A stretch of 64,000 nucleotides of DNA, taken from positions 434,001 to 498,000 of the forward strand of contig JAYRWE010000094.1 of assembly GCA_041918175.1 (NCBI GenBank). Direction: 5' to 3'. The translations under genes and the position numbers were made by a program. Position 1 is the stretch's first letter, and every line of letters starts with the position of its first letter. This document shows positions 25,645 through 33,973 of this stretch, in pieces. Under the pieces are notes generated by a model. That model saw nothing but the letters and a program-made list of their open reading frames with translations, had not been told where the DNA came from and did not search any database. Source of the DNA: JABWAN01 sp041918175 (GTDB lineage: Bacteria; Zhuqueibacterota; Zhuqueibacteria; Zhuqueibacterales; Zhuqueibacteraceae).

Positions 25645-28644
25645 TCATCGCAACAATACAAGCTTTCTCGCTTCCACAAACGTTGCGCTGCGATCAGTCG
25701 GGGTTGCGATGAGTTTGTAAAAATAAATGCCGTTCGCCAGGTTGCTCTGGCTCGCGTCTCTCCCCTCCCAGCGCACGGCGTATTCGCCGGGTTGATAGAG
25801 CGCGTCGTTGATCAACGTCGCGACTTCTTTGCCCATGACATCATACACGACAAGCCGCACGCGGCTTTCGCGCGGTAATAAAAATTCGATGTTCGTCGAG
25901 GGGTTGGTGGGATTGGGATAATTTTGCCGCAACGCGAAACTCTCGCTTTCATATTCGCCATTAACCACGGAATAATGCGTGTGCGACAAACGCTCTTGTG
26001 GAATGATTTGCTCGAATTGGCTCCGGCTCGACCAAAATAATTTTGCCACTGCAAGCCCGCCGCGTTCATAGAACTCCATTTTGATGCGATGTTTCTTTCC
26101 CGCGCTCAACTCTATCGTGCCGGTGTGTGTCGTTGCGCCTTGATCGACCCATTCGTTGATGAGGAGTTGATCGTCAATCCACAAACGCACGCCGTCGTCG
26201 GTCAAGGTTGAAAAAGTATACAGCTCGGAGTGTTGCGGCTCGACGAAACCAGTCCAGCGCACGGTATACAAATCCACGCCGAAGCCGAGTAGCGGTGCGT
26301 TCGCGGCCCAATCGAAGTCAACCGTCAAATCCGTGCGCGTGAATTTTTTGCCGCTGAAATCGAGATCGTCGTAATACTCCGCGAGCAAGCCGGGCCGCAA
26401 CACGCCGCCGAGGGTGATGAGTTCGTTCTTCTGTGCGACGGCAATGCCATTCGCGCCGCTCACTTCCAAACGCACGCTATACACGCCGTTCTTTTTATAA
26501 ACATGAATAGGATTTTGCGCGAAGCTCGAATCGCCGTCGCCGAAACGCCAAAACCATTTCGAAGGCGAAGGCACATTCGAGAGATCAGTGAATTGCACGG
26601 CGAGCGGCGCACTGCCGTGCAGCGTATTCGCGGCAAACTCCGCGCGGCCCACGAGCTTGACGCGCAAAATGTTCGCGCCGCGATCAATGGGCGAAAGATA
26701 GTTTTGATCTTTGTACAAGTCGGAGAAGTACAGTCCATCCGGGCCTGCGGCCAGCGCGACCGCGGTGGCTTTGCCCGTGCCGGTGTATTCGATAAACTTG
26801 ATCGGGCCGCTTTGCAAGTTGCCGTTCGCGTCCAACACGAACTCGACGATGCGCTTGCCGGTTGCTTGCGTACCGCTCGCCCACGTTGAACCCGATTCGG
26901 TAACAAACGCGTGATCCATTTTATCTGCGGGAAAGCCGCTGCCGCCGAATGTTTGCGGTTGCATGAAGGCGAGATTCGCGGGCGCGTGCGGCGGCGTCCA
27001 TGTATAAAGCGCGCGTGTAGCCATGCTCTCGCCCGTGCCGTTCCATGCGTAATTCGCGCCGCGCTCCACCTTCGCAAAACGGTCGTTGCGATCCGGGCCG
27101 TTTTCCACTTCATAATGAAAGCCGTCGCTCGCGCGCCAATCGCCGCCGAAGGGATTGCGAAAGCCATAGGCAAAAACATAATCGCGCGCGTTGAGGCCGT
27201 CGCTCGTGTTATAAAAAGGATTGTCACTCGGCGCAGTGCCGTCGAGATTCAATCGCAAAACTTTTCCACGATACGAATTGAGATTGAGCGCGGTGCTCGC
27301 ATCGAAGCCGTCGCCCATATGCACGTAGAGTTTGTTGTCCGGGCCAATCGAAACATTCGAAATGAAATGCGACTGGCCTTGACTCTCGCCGGGCATGTCG
27401 AGCACAGTGGTTTGCGAAGCCGCGGTGCGGCCGCCGTCATTGCTATGAAAGCGCACGACGCGCGGATAATGCGGGCCGTTGGGCGGCGCGGAATCATAAA
27501 GCAACGCAACGATGACGTCGCCGGTGCTTGGCTCAACGACGATGCCCGACAAACCTTGCTCCCCCGAGCCGGGAAAATCGCCGGTGGGTTCGAAGTTCAA
27601 CAAGCCGCTCGCATAATCCCGCACGGAGCCGTCGCGCGTGACAAGTTTGATAGTGCCGTACAATTCGGTGACGTAGAAGAACGGATCTTTCGGCTGCGTG
27701 CCTGCATTCGGAATGAAGGCGATATTGACCGGCAATTGCAAACCGCGCGCAAAGATTTCGACTTTATATCCGGCTTGCAAACTTTGCCACGGCACGGCCG
27801 CGCCTTGCGCGAGTTGCGAAAAGTTCGGTTCGGTTTGATTCGCCTCGCCAATGAAGCTGCTGCCGTCCGCGGAAATCCAAAAATAATTTTGCTGCGCTGC
27901 GACGAGCGTCATGGCCGGAAAATAAAGCGCGCGATCTTCGCCGTCGCCATTGGTGAAGAGCAAGCGCGTTGCGGGCAGAAGCAAGCCATTGCTTCCGCCG
28001 GAGATCGCAACGCGAATCGCATGATGATGACTCAACGCAGTCGGGTTGATAACTTCATTGCGCCTGCCATCGAGTCCGCGCAGCGCAAGCAGCAATTCGC
28101 CTTCGGAAGATTCCATGCGAATTTCCGGCGGAGCATTGCCCGCGGGCAGAATGATTTCCGCATCGGTTTCATCCAACAAACGCGGCAATGGAAACGCGGC
28201 GACCTCGGCCAATTCAAACGCGAAAATTTCCGAAGGCCCTCCCGTGCGAAAGCCGCGCTCGGCATAATCGCTCCAGCGGCCCGTATTGTCTTGATGGCGC
28301 ACGCGCAAACGATACGCGGCGTTATATTCCATCTCCGCGCGTGCGGCGTGTGAGCCGAGGAATTGGCCGTCGCCCAAATGCACATGCAGCCTTTCAACTC
28401 CGTCCTTGCAGCGCGCTTCCCAAATCAATTCATCGCTCGCTGCAACGCGAATTTCCCAATCCGTGCACGCATGCGCATCATTGGGATCGGGATCGGAAAA
28501 CGCCGCGGTTTCCATATGCACATCGGCAGGATTCGCGATTTGACCTTCGGTCGAGGGCTCGGTGATGATTGGAGGGTTGGGAGGATTTTGTGCAAGTGCA
28601 GAGGTCGCGACGGCGAAGAGCAATACGATGAGGATAGATTTCAT
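25645..28644 (-). CDS. PQQ-type sugar dehydrogenase (GSDH) with PKD, PA14 and T9SS modules
   Basis: A 999-residue secreted multidomain protein. The signal peptide is MKSILIVLLFAVATSALAQ. Residues ~30-130 look like a fibronectin-type segment. Residues ~330-680 form a soluble glucose/sorbosone dehydrogenase-like six-bladed propeller (FATRGLQLP-like start, GEQGLSGIVVEP, KLYVHMGDG, DYVFAYGFRNPFG). A PKD domain (FWRFGDGDSSFAQNPIHVY) is near 700-760. A PA14 domain (GLLAEYYDD, DDGVRLWIDD) is at ~775-905. The last ~90 residues are a T9SS sorting domain (LRQNYPNPTNPSTNIEFL, ending RKLVLLR). A role in oxidising or binding extracellular sugars is inferred. I use ATG 28644, with GAAGGGAAG upstream; the frame is open 12 codons more. 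Confidence 0.92.
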   Translation of the reverse strand: MKSILIVLLFAVATSALAQNPPNPPIITEPSTEGQIANPADVHMETAAFSDPDPNDAHACTDWEIRVAASDELIWEARCKDGVERLHVHLGDGQFLGSHAARAEMEYNAAYRLRVRHQDNTGRWSDYAERGFRTGGPSEIFAFELAEVAAFPLPRLLDETDAEIILPAGNAPPEIRMESSEGELLLALRGLDGRRNEVINPTALSHHHAIRVAISGGSNGLLLPATRLLFTNGDGEDRALYFPAMTLVAAQQNYFWISADGSSFIGEANQTEPNFSQLAQGAAVPWQSLQAGYKVEIFARGLQLPVNIAFIPNAGTQPKDPFFYVTELYGTIKLVTRDGSVRDYASGLLNFEPTGDFPGSGEQGLSGIVVEPSTGDVIVALLYDSAPPNGPHYPRVVRFHSNDGGRTAASQTTVLDMPGESQGQSHFISNVSIGPDNKLYVHMGDGFDASTALNLNSYRGKVLRLNLDGTAPSDNPFYNTSDGLNARDYVFAYGFRNPFGGDWRASDGFHYEVENGPDRNDRFAKVERGANYAWNGTGESMATRALYTWTPPHAPANLAFMQPQTFGGSGFPADKMDHAFVTESGSTWASGTQATGKRIVEFVLDANGNLQSGPIKFIEYTGTGKATAVALAAGPDGLYFSDLYKDQNYLSPIDRGANILRVKLVGRAEFAANTLHGSAPLAVQFTDLSNVPSPSKWFWRFGDGDSSFAQNPIHVYKKNGVYSVRLEVSGANGIAVAQKNELITLGGVLRPGLLAEYYDDLDFSGKKFTRTDLTVDFDWAANAPLLGFGVDLYTVRWTGFVEPQHSELYTFSTLTDDGVRLWIDDQLLINEWVDQGATTHTGTIELSAGKKHRIKMEFYERGGLAVAKLFWSSRSQFEQIIPQERLSHTHYSVVNGEYESESFALRQNYPNPTNPSTNIEFLLPRESRVRLVVYDVMGKEVATLINDALYQPGEYAVRWEGRDASQSNLANGIYFYKLIATPTDRSATFVEARKLVLLR

Positions 28645-28668
28645 TGCTTCCCTTCGGTTAATATTAAC

Positions 28669-28853
28669 TCTCGTTCCCAAACTCCGTTTGGGAGCGCAAG
28701 TGCGATTGAAACTCTGTTTCAGACAATGCTTGATAAACGAACGAATAGCGGAGCAATCAAATGTCTCGACGAATGATATAGCTCAAGGCATCATTGCAAA
28801 TGGAAACGGAGTTTCCGAAACAAGCGCGTTCCCAAACGGAGTTTTGGAACGAG
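28669..28853. repeat. Family B palindromes, upstream flank of RAYT 2
   Basis: TCGTTCCCAAACTCCGTTTG at 28671 is followed by GGAGCGCAAGTGCGATTGAA and ACTCTGTTTCAG. A second unit at 28801-28853 has GGAAACGGAGTTTCC and CGTTCCCAAACGGAGTTTTG. These are paired hairpins of the TCGTTCCCAAACGGAGTTTG type, facing those on the other side of the transposase at 29474-29780. Confidence 0.75.
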
Positions 28854-28899
28854 AGGAATGAACAGAGTCTGGGAACGCGATGAAGCACCTTGCTCCGCC

Positions 28900-29436
28900 T
28901 CATATCGGCAATGGGTCAAGCGCAATAATCGCATGATCGTTGTGCTCAAAATTCCTGGCCGATGAGTACCGCCAATGTGCAGGCAAATCAACCAAGCCGC
29001 GCTTCACCGGGTTGCAATGAATGTACTCGATTTTTTGCACCAGCATTTCTTCGTTCATCATCAATTGCGGATGAACGCCTTCCTGCCAAACTTGATGCGC
29101 GCTCTCGGTCTTGTGCTTCTTCTTAAAATAAGCCAATTGATTGAGCAGCCACGCTTTGCGATCTTGTTGCAGTTGGATGAGAACTTGTCGCGCAGTGAAT
29201 TTCTTTAATGAAGTAAGGGTGCCCGACAACTCCGGGCCGGAGACAATGAGATGGAAATGATTATCCAGGATGACATAGGCGTAGAGCTTCAGGCCTTTTT
29301 GCTCGCGACAGAATTTGAGGGATTGAATGATGATCTCAAAATATTTTTGGCTGGTGAAAACAGGCAACCATTCGATGATCGTAGAGGTGATGAAATAGAC
29401 GCCGTCGGCATTGGTGATTTTGTAGCGTGTGCGCAT
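28900..29436 (-). CDS. REP-associated tyrosine transposase (Y1_Tnp, RAYT), copy 2
   Basis: A 178-residue HUH transposase-like enzyme only distantly similar to the one at 14993-15490. The HUH motif is in VILDNHFHLIVSG near residue 60 and the catalytic Tyr in IEYIHCNPVKRGL near residue 141. The conserved WRYSSARNF end matches the larger RAYT subgroup. GGAGGA lies 6 bases before the ATG. Family B palindromes flank it on both sides, distinct from family A around the other RAYT. This implies two independent enzyme-palindrome systems in one genome. Confidence 0.92.
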   Translation of the reverse strand: MRTRYKITNADGVYFITSTIIEWLPVFTSQKYFEIIIQSLKFCREQKGLKLYAYVILDNHFHLIVSGPELSGTLTSLKKFTARQVLIQLQQDRKAWLLNQLAYFKKKHKTESAHQVWQEGVHPQLMMNEEMLVQKIEYIHCNPVKRGLVDLPAHWRYSSARNFEHNDHAIIALDPLPI

Positions 29437-29473
29437 GTGTTATCCTCCAGTTTAAAACTAATCCTGCCCAATT

Positions 29474-29780
29474 TCTCGTTCCCAAACGGAGTTTGGGAAC
29501 GCAAGTACGTTTGAAACTCTGTTTCAAACTATGGCTGATAACGCAATGCCTGTTGGGTGCTCGCAACTCTCTAGCAATTGTGTTAGTGCTATATATCTCC
29601 ACGTGGCTGGAAACGGAGTTTCCAAAGCAAGTGCGTTCCCAAACGGAGTTTGGGAACGAGAGGAATGGCTGTTGGGTGCTCACTACTCTCTAACAATCGA
29701 GTTTGAGCCAGGTCTCTCCTTGTGGCCGGAAACGGAGTTTCTAAAGCAAGTGCGTTCCCAAACGGAGTTTGGGAACGAGA
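29474..29780. repeat. Family B palindromes, second flank of RAYT 2 (29437-29799)
   Basis: Three units occur at 29474-29528, 29609-29661 and 29727-29780. Each joins CGTTCCCAAACGGAGTTTGG with a second hairpin (TTTGAAACTCTGTTTCAAA or GGAAACGGAGTTTCC). The spacing between the last two is about 118 bases. There is no gene in this 363-base gap. Confidence 0.8.
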
Positions 29781-29799
29781 AAGGCCGAGAGGAAATTCT

Positions 29800-31029
29800 T
29801 CACGACTTCTTCGGCAGCTTTGCGAGATATGCTTTCACCACCGAATCATCTGGCGCATATTTTAGCGCATTGTCCCACGCTTCGCGCGCTTCGTCGAAAC
29901 GCTTGGTATTGGCATATGCCGCGCCGAGGTTGCGCCACACATCCGCGAGAATGGGCGCGCGCTCGACAATCGACTTGTAATGAAAAATCGCTTTGGCCGT
30001 ATCGCCGGTGAGGATAAACAGATTCGCCAAATTATTTTCGAGCGCCATAAAACGCGGCTCTATCGAAAGCGCGATTTGAAAGGCCTCGCGCGCCTCTTCC
30101 CATCTGCCCGCGCGGCGCAGGGCTTCCCCGTAGTTGACCCATAGCATGAGTTGGTCGGGATTGTTCTCCACCAAGTTTTCCCAATCTTGAATGTTCTTCA
30201 ATTCAACCTGCAAGCTTTCGGCTTTGGCCAAATAGCGCTTGCCTTCAGTCGCACGATTCATGCGCACAAACGCTTGGCCGAGATTGTAATTTGCCCAATA
30301 ATGCCAAGGCCGTTTCGCCACCACTTGCTCAAGTTGCGCGACCGCTTCGGACAAATCACCGCGCGAGAAAAGCAGCGCGCCGATGAAATATTGATAGTTC
30401 AAATTCTCCGGCTCAAGCTGCAAACCGCGACGCGCAAACTTGAGCGCTCGGTCGAGTTCGCCCTCTTCTTTGTAAAGTTCAGCAAGGCGCAAATAAGCCG
30501 TCGTGAACGTGCTATCGGTTTTGAGCGCTTGTTCATAAACCACACGCGCGCTATCGGGCTTACCGAGCTTGGCATACACACGTCCGATTTGATGCAAGGC
30601 CGCGGCGCTTGGATAATTCGCCATCTCCTTTTCATAACAACTCAGCGCCTTGCGCGATTCGCCGGCGCGCAGCGCAACGCTGCCCAAGTTGAGCCACGCA
30701 CCTTTGTAAAACGGATCGAGCGCCAGCACTTTTTGATATGCCGCCTCGGCCAAATCATAACGCCGCATCTCGGTGTGAATCACGCCGCGCAGGAAGAACA
30801 CGTCCGCGAGTTGCGGCGCGTAATGTTCCGCGCTATCCGTGAGCGCCAATGCCGCGGCAAAGGCGCGATAGCTCAAAGCATCTTGCGCTTGAATCAAAAA
30901 TTTCGGCGCAAGCGGATTGGCCGCGCGGCGCTGTTCTTCGGTTTGTGATTGCTCCTTTGAGCAACCCAAGATGAGGCTCAGTGCAAACAGCCAAATGAGC
31001 GACCAATTAGAATTTCTTTTGCTGAGCAT
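29800..31029 (-). CDS. TPR lipoprotein, paralogue of 8098-9327
   Basis: A 409-residue lipoprotein with signal sequence ending LILGC. It has about nine TPRs, for example YQKVLALDPFYKGAWLNLGS, VYEQALKTDSTFTTAYLRLA and HYKSIVERAPILADVWRNLG. It aligns along its whole length with the TPR lipoprotein at 8098-9327, including equal length, so a duplication is evident. It lies between the RAYT 2 palindromes and a PQQ-propeller gene on the same strand; the gap to the latter is 59 bases. No catalytic motif is seen. Confidence 0.88.
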   Translation of the reverse strand: MLSKRNSNWSLIWLFALSLILGCSKEQSQTEEQRRAANPLAPKFLIQAQDALSYRAFAAALALTDSAEHYAPQLADVFFLRGVIHTEMRRYDLAEAAYQKVLALDPFYKGAWLNLGSVALRAGESRKALSCYEKEMANYPSAAALHQIGRVYAKLGKPDSARVVYEQALKTDSTFTTAYLRLAELYKEEGELDRALKFARRGLQLEPENLNYQYFIGALLFSRGDLSEAVAQLEQVVAKRPWHYWANYNLGQAFVRMNRATEGKRYLAKAESLQVELKNIQDWENLVENNPDQLMLWVNYGEALRRAGRWEEAREAFQIALSIEPRFMALENNLANLFILTGDTAKAIFHYKSIVERAPILADVWRNLGAAYANTKRFDEAREAWDNALKYAPDDSVVKAYLAKLPKKS

Positions 31030-31088
31030 GGGTATGGTTATTTTGATGAGGTGAGTTATTGCGGCAGTCGCAGGCTTAGCGACAAAAT

Positions 31089-32474
31089 TTACTGTCCAAT
31101 CGCAAAGAGATGATTTTGCGCGCGCACGAACAGCATGCCGGCAGACAGTGCAGGCGTAGCCATGAGCAACTCGCCCATGGCATTCGTTGCGAGCACTTCG
31201 AATTGCGGTCCAGCTTTGACCACAAAGATGTCGCCATCTTCGCCGAGCAAATAAAGTTTGCCGTCCGCGGCCACTGGCGAAGCGCTAAAGCCGCTGCCGC
31301 GATGCGTGATGCGCTGGCGATAAATTTCCTCGCCGGTCTTCAAATTATAACAATCAAAAACGCCGGAGTTGGCGAGCACGTAAAGATGATCGCGATAGAT
31401 GATCGGCGTGGGCATATATGAGCCGCGCTGCTTTTTGCTCCATGCGATGCTCGTGCTCGCAGTTTGTCCTTCCGCGAGCGTGATATCGCCCTGCGCGCCC
31501 GCGCGAATTGCGAAGATCGGCGCCTCAGGTCGGCGACCGCTCGCGACGATGATCAAGTCTTCATAAAAAATCGGCGTGGGCGCGGTGATTTTCGAACTGC
31601 CGCCCAAACGCCAAAGCTCTTTGCCGGTGAAGGGATCATTGCCGCGAATAAAATTCGGCGCATTCGTGATCAACTCAGCGCGAGCACCGTTGGAATAAAC
31701 GTTGGGCGTGCTCCATGAAGGCAACTCCTCGCGCGCCGTCTTCCATTTCGTTTTGCCGGTTTTGATATCGAACGCCCACAGAAAATCTTCGTGCTGCGTA
31801 TCGCATTGCACAATCACGAGATCACGATAGATGATCGGCGAGCTTGCATTGCCCCACTCGTAATCCGGCGCATCATACGCGCCCGCATCGAGCACGCCGA
31901 GGTCTTGCTTCCAAACGGGGCGACCTTCGAGATTAAATGCATACAAACCCTGCGAGCCGAAGAAAGCGACGACATAACGGCCGTCTGTCGCGGGCGTCGA
32001 GTTCGCGTACGTGGCTTTGATGTGTCGCTTCTCGCGCGGTGTGCCTTTGAACGCGGTTTGCTCCCACAAAATTTTTCCGCTGTGTTTATCGAGCGCGAGC
32101 ACTTTCCATTCATGCACGGACTTGTCCGCGGAAGCATCGCCGTCGCCATACAACCCGTGACGAAAGCTCGCTTCCCCGAGGCTGCTGATTGCAGTGGTCA
32201 CGAAGAGGCGATCGGCCCAAACAATCGGACTCGAATGCGCGAGACCAGGGATACGCGTTTTCCATTTGATATGCGCTGCGCTTTCGCCGCCCCACGTGTC
32301 GGACAAGTTTTGGCCATCCGCAACGCCCGAGGCAAACGCGCCGCGAAACGAAGGCCAGTGCGCATTGTCATTCGCGCGCGCAGGAGGAGCGTTTGTTGAT
32401 TGCGCAAGCGCGTTTAAAAAAAATAACCAGAGCAGACTTGCGCAAAAGCAGATTGTTTGAAATGGTCTATTCAT
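31089..32474 (-). CDS. PQQ-repeat beta-propeller protein, exported
   Basis: A 461-residue exported propeller. The signal peptide ends FFLNALAQ. The mature protein starts with the HWPSFRG motif common to this group. PQQ-type blades follow (VLALDKHSGKILWEQTAFKG, LWAFDIKTGKTKWKT, DPFTGKELWRLGG, CYNLKTGEEIYRQ, HLFAIGQ). Such proteins are often labelled outer-membrane-biogenesis BamB or PQQ dehydrogenase, but no quinoprotein catalytic signature is visible, so a scaffold or sensor role is possible. The first ATG (32474) follows a GTG two codons earlier; neither has a strong Shine-Dalgarno. It is close upstream of the TPR lipoprotein and may be co-transcribed. Confidence 0.88.
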   Translation of the reverse strand: MNRPFQTICFCASLLWLFFLNALAQSTNAPPARANDNAHWPSFRGAFASGVADGQNLSDTWGGESAAHIKWKTRIPGLAHSSPIVWADRLFVTTAISSLGEASFRHGLYGDGDASADKSVHEWKVLALDKHSGKILWEQTAFKGTPREKRHIKATYANSTPATDGRYVVAFFGSQGLYAFNLEGRPVWKQDLGVLDAGAYDAPDYEWGNASSPIIYRDLVIVQCDTQHEDFLWAFDIKTGKTKWKTAREELPSWSTPNVYSNGARAELITNAPNFIRGNDPFTGKELWRLGGSSKITAPTPIFYEDLIIVASGRRPEAPIFAIRAGAQGDITLAEGQTASTSIAWSKKQRGSYMPTPIIYRDHLYVLANSGVFDCYNLKTGEEIYRQRITHRGSGFSASPVAADGKLYLLGEDGDIFVVKAGPQFEVLATNAMGELLMATPALSAGMLFVRAQNHLFAIGQ

Positions 32475-32524
32475 ATGCACGTATTGGGGCCGCGTTTATC
32501 CGAATGATGCCATCCAAAGATAAA

Positions 32525-32553
32525 TTCAAGCAACGGCCAAACCGTTGCTTGAA
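32525..32553 (-). terminator. Hairpin after the isomerase-like gene
   Basis: TTCAAGCAACGG at 32525-32536 is the complement of CCGTTGCTTGAA at 32542-32553, leaving a five-base loop. It follows the stop at 32568 on the minus strand. The T-run is poor, so it may be a dispersed palindrome used as terminator. Confidence 0.55.
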
Positions 32554-32567
32554 CCTATATATGTAGA

Positions 32568-33401
32568 TCAAAACTTCAGCGCTTTCAAATGCTGAATGCT
32601 CGCAGCGACGCTTTGGATCGGATCGCTCGGGCTATCGTGCTCCACAATAAAATGCTGCAAGCCGGCTTTCTGCGCGTGCGCGAAGATTTTGCCGAAGTCG
32701 ATTTTACCTTTGCCGACATCGACCATCTTGCCATCGGCGTCCATGTCTTTCACATGGCAGAGCGCATAACGGCCCGGGGCTTTATCGAAATAAGCCATCA
32801 CGTCTTTGCCCGCTTTCGCGATCCAAAACAAATCGATCTCCATCTGCACCAGCTTGGGATCGGTTTCGGCGAGCAACACGTCAAAGGGGATTTGGCCGTC
32901 AATCGTTTCGAACTCGAAGTCGTGATTGTGATACGCGAAATGCACGCCCGCTTTGTTGCACGCCTCGCCAAACTTGTTGAACGAGGCCGCGAGCCTTTTG
33001 TAATTGTCCATGGTGCGCATCTCCGGGCCAATCCATGGGCACACGACGTATTTGTGCCCGAGCGTGGTTGCGGTTTCGAGTATCCAGTCGAGCTTTTGTT
33101 CGAACACGGCCAAGCCTTGATGCGTGGAGGGCGCTTTCACGCCGAGGTCGTCCAAAAATTTTCTAAGCTCTTTCGGCTTGCGCTCATAATAGCCCGCGAA
33201 CTCAAACTCTTTATAGCCGAGCGCGGCGAGTTTTTTAAGTACGCCTTCAAAATCTTTGTCCAGCAAACTGCGGAGTGTGTAAAGCTGCACGCCGATACGC
33301 TCTAAAGATTTTTCTTTGGCAAAGAGTGATTTCGTCTCGAGCGCATACCAACCGGCGAGCACGCTGGCCGAGGTTTTGAGAAAATTTCTGCGATTCAACA
33401 T
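32568..33401 (-). CDS. Sugar phosphate isomerase/epimerase-like TIM barrel, Tat-exported
   Basis: A 277-residue AP-endonuclease-2-type TIM barrel. The N-terminus NRRNFLKTSASVLAG is a twin-arginine signal, so the folded enzyme is periplasmic. Barrel motifs include GVQLYTLRSLLDKDFEGVLK, FEFAGYY, APSTHQGL, FAYHNHDFEFE, QMEIDLFW, HVKDMD and FIVEHD, giving the His/Glu/Asp metal-site residues of xylose-isomerase-like enzymes. AGGAGA is upstream of the ATG. Substrate is unknown. Relatives of this exported group co-occur with PQQ propellers and heme proteins in sugar oxidation clusters, as here. Confidence 0.9.
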   Translation of the reverse strand: MLNRRNFLKTSASVLAGWYALETKSLFAKEKSLERIGVQLYTLRSLLDKDFEGVLKKLAALGYKEFEFAGYYERKPKELRKFLDDLGVKAPSTHQGLAVFEQKLDWILETATTLGHKYVVCPWIGPEMRTMDNYKRLAASFNKFGEACNKAGVHFAYHNHDFEFETIDGQIPFDVLLAETDPKLVQMEIDLFWIAKAGKDVMAYFDKAPGRYALCHVKDMDADGKMVDVGKGKIDFGKIFAHAQKAGLQHFIVEHDSPSDPIQSVAASIQHLKALKF

Positions 33402-33440
33402 CGGAGTCTCCTGATTTTTCCAGTGGGTTTTGAAAAGCGA

Positions 33441-33511
33441 ACGTTCGTAGTGATGCCTTTAGGCATTTTCGTTCATGCATCTCAACGCCTGAAGGCACCA
33501 CTACAAACGTT
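33441..33511. repeat. Family C palindromes
   Basis: ACGTTCGTAGTGATGCCTTT with a small hairpin GCCTTTAGGC is followed, facing it, by ACGCCTGAAGGCACCACTAC and AAACGT. Related units are at 11343-11368, 37691-37760 and 41791-41860. Confidence 0.7.
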
Positions 33512-33529
33512 AGTGGATTCGTGAAAAGC

Positions 33530-33796
33530 TCACGCGCTTTTCCAGCGCGCGAGCTTGGGAATGTTGCGCGTGAACAATCCTGCGATGAAGCCGGGAAAGC
33601 CAAACTCTTTCAGCTTACCCTTCACGAGCGTTTGCATTTGCTCAACCGTCATGTCGGGCTTCGTGAATTTTCCGGCGACGTAGCAGCGGCTGCAATACAT
33701 TGTGCTCTTTGAGCCATCGGAGTTTGTTCCGCCGCCTTTTTCATCGCGCTTCATGGGCATGCCGCAGCTTTGGCAGTTTTTGTAAGTTTGCTCCAT
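33530..33796 (-). CDS. Zinc-ribbon protein (putative zinc ribbon domain family)
   Basis: An 88-residue protein with four metal-type cysteines in two pairs: NCQSCGMPM near residue 8 and YCSRCY near residue 35. It fits the small family in which such a ribbon is followed by a helical tail (TVEQMQTLVKGKLKEFGFPG). Function is unknown. The ATG at 33796 has AAAGGAG at 8 bases; the frame is open nine codons further up but lacks a site there. Confidence 0.85.
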   Translation of the reverse strand: MEQTYKNCQSCGMPMKRDEKGGGTNSDGSKSTMYCSRCYVAGKFTKPDMTVEQMQTLVKGKLKEFGFPGFIAGLFTRNIPKLARWKSA

Positions 33797-33848
33797 CGTT
33801 GGACTCCTTTCTTGCAGGTGCAATTTTCTTGCATCGCCTTCCGCTCAC

Positions 33849-33931
33849 TGTCATTGCCTTTTCTAGTGTTCGAGATACAACCAAATCGAAGAGAAGCGCC
33901 GAGCACGAGGGAAGACTCTTACAGAATGACA
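33849..33931. repeat. Decayed family D hairpin
   Basis: The ends TGTCATT and AATGAC(A) and the internal GAAGACTCTTACAGAATGAC resemble 8003-8075, but the stem has many mismatches. Confidence 0.4.
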
Positions 33932-33973
33932 ATCTGAGGGTATTGACTAAAGCTAAAAAATATTTTGTCGCAC

